Of a stretch of DNA of 23,069 nucleotides, positions 22,831 to 23,069 are shown piece by piece. How positions within the stretch are numbered: position 1 is the stretch's first letter; every line of letters starts with the position of its first letter. Origin of the DNA: DASRHY01 sp046765875 (GTDB taxonomy: Bacteria; Actinomycetota; Actinomycetes; Propionibacteriales; Kribbellaceae); NCBI GenBank assembly GCA_046765875.1, contig JBKPSJ010000021.1:1-23069 (forward strand). Direction: 5' to 3'. Position numbers and translations under genes: made by a program. The notes under the pieces were generated by a model. It did not search any database. It saw only the letters and a program-made list of their open reading frames with translations, and was not told the DNA's origin.

Positions 22831-23069
22831 GGGCGTCTCGCCCGCCGGGCAGGTGTAGGAGCAGCAGGTAGCGGCTGGTCCGTTCGACCAGGGTGCCGAC
22901 CGCGGATCTGTTGTCGGTGCCCATGACCAGGTCGCCTTCCTTACGTTTCTGCGTGGGTGATCTCGGGGCCCTGGCGTAGGGTCCTGATCGCTCTCCTTGG
23001 GGCAGGCGGGTATGGCCCAGGTCTCCCTGCCGCACCGGCCGTGGTTGTGGTTGGTGACGGCTCACTGGG
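22831..23069 (-). pseudogene. IS30-family transposase fragment, truncated and deleted
   Basis: Leftward sequence encodes EGDLVMGTDNRSAVGTLVER and TSRYLLLLHLPGGRDA, the start of the catalytic domain of IS30-family transposases (usually HWEGDLI.G...SAIGTLVERTTRF). The frame then runs into the inverted repeat of the IS6110-like element at 22830, so the rest of the DDE domain is missing on this side. Directly before EGDL the reading is PRSPTQKRK. The usual intervening stretch (..ISERP.E..DRAVPGHW) is absent, which indicates an internal deletion of roughly 20-25 codons. The sequence continues beyond the window. It is a decayed relic and not expected to be functional. Confidence 0.78.

Overview
This is a GC-rich actinomycete chromosome segment. 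High GC at third codon positions, GTG starts, AGGAGG-type ribosome sites, leaderless promoters and an IS6110-like element all point that way. The gene style suggests something like Kribbella or a related Propionibacteriales/Streptomycetes soil organism, but the genus is a guess. Its core is a nearly complete oxidative purine-to-allantoate pathway, bounded on both sides by insertion sequences.

Left part (1-7486). The window opens inside an IS1380-type transposase gene. Next come a DHA2-type MFS exporter with a divergent orphan LuxR-type regulator, a ChaA-like Ca2+(Na+)/H+ antiporter, a frameshifted gene and a small hypothetical gene. A tight leftward operon follows (ArsR regulator, SRPBCC/AHSA1 protein, DinB/DUF664 protein, each pair overlapping by 4 bp). 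Its promoter is legible: a 12-bp perfect palindrome fills the -35/-10 spacer and transcription should start at the arsR ATG. A putative sugar O-methyltransferase is read the other way.

Central part (7599-21370). uraD, uraH and pucL convert urate to allantoin. They sit behind a probable leaderless 29-codon leader ORF that is coupled to uraD by TGATG. A PanE-like reductase follows. On the opposite strand are an unusual DUF4142-sortase fusion and a PucR-type regulator. Divergent from pucR is a seven-gene operon: xanthine dehydrogenase FAD subunit, 2Fe-2S subunit, 8-oxoguanine deaminase, molybdenum subunit, a stand-alone protein resembling the C-terminal domain of allophanate hydrolase, allantoinase and allantoicase. 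Xanthine or hypoxanthine is oxidised to urate, and 8-oxoguanine is deaminated to urate. Urate then goes through 5-hydroxyisourate, OHCU and allantoin to allantoate, which allantoicase splits to ureidoglycolate and urea. No purine permease, XdhC-type maturation factor, ureidoglycolate lyase or urease is visible here.

Right part (21371-23069). An AT-richer gap with a 17-bp palindrome leads into a complete IS6110-like IS3-family element (21471-22830) with well-matched inverted repeats but no target duplication. Its right end abuts a decayed IS30-family transposase fragment that runs off the window.

Nothing here is clearly a wholly new system. The most unusual items are the DUF4142-sortase fusion, the leaderless leader ORF before uraD, the OHCU-decarboxylase-like tail on allantoicase, the well-defined ArsR operator and the stand-alone AtzF-C-like protein.
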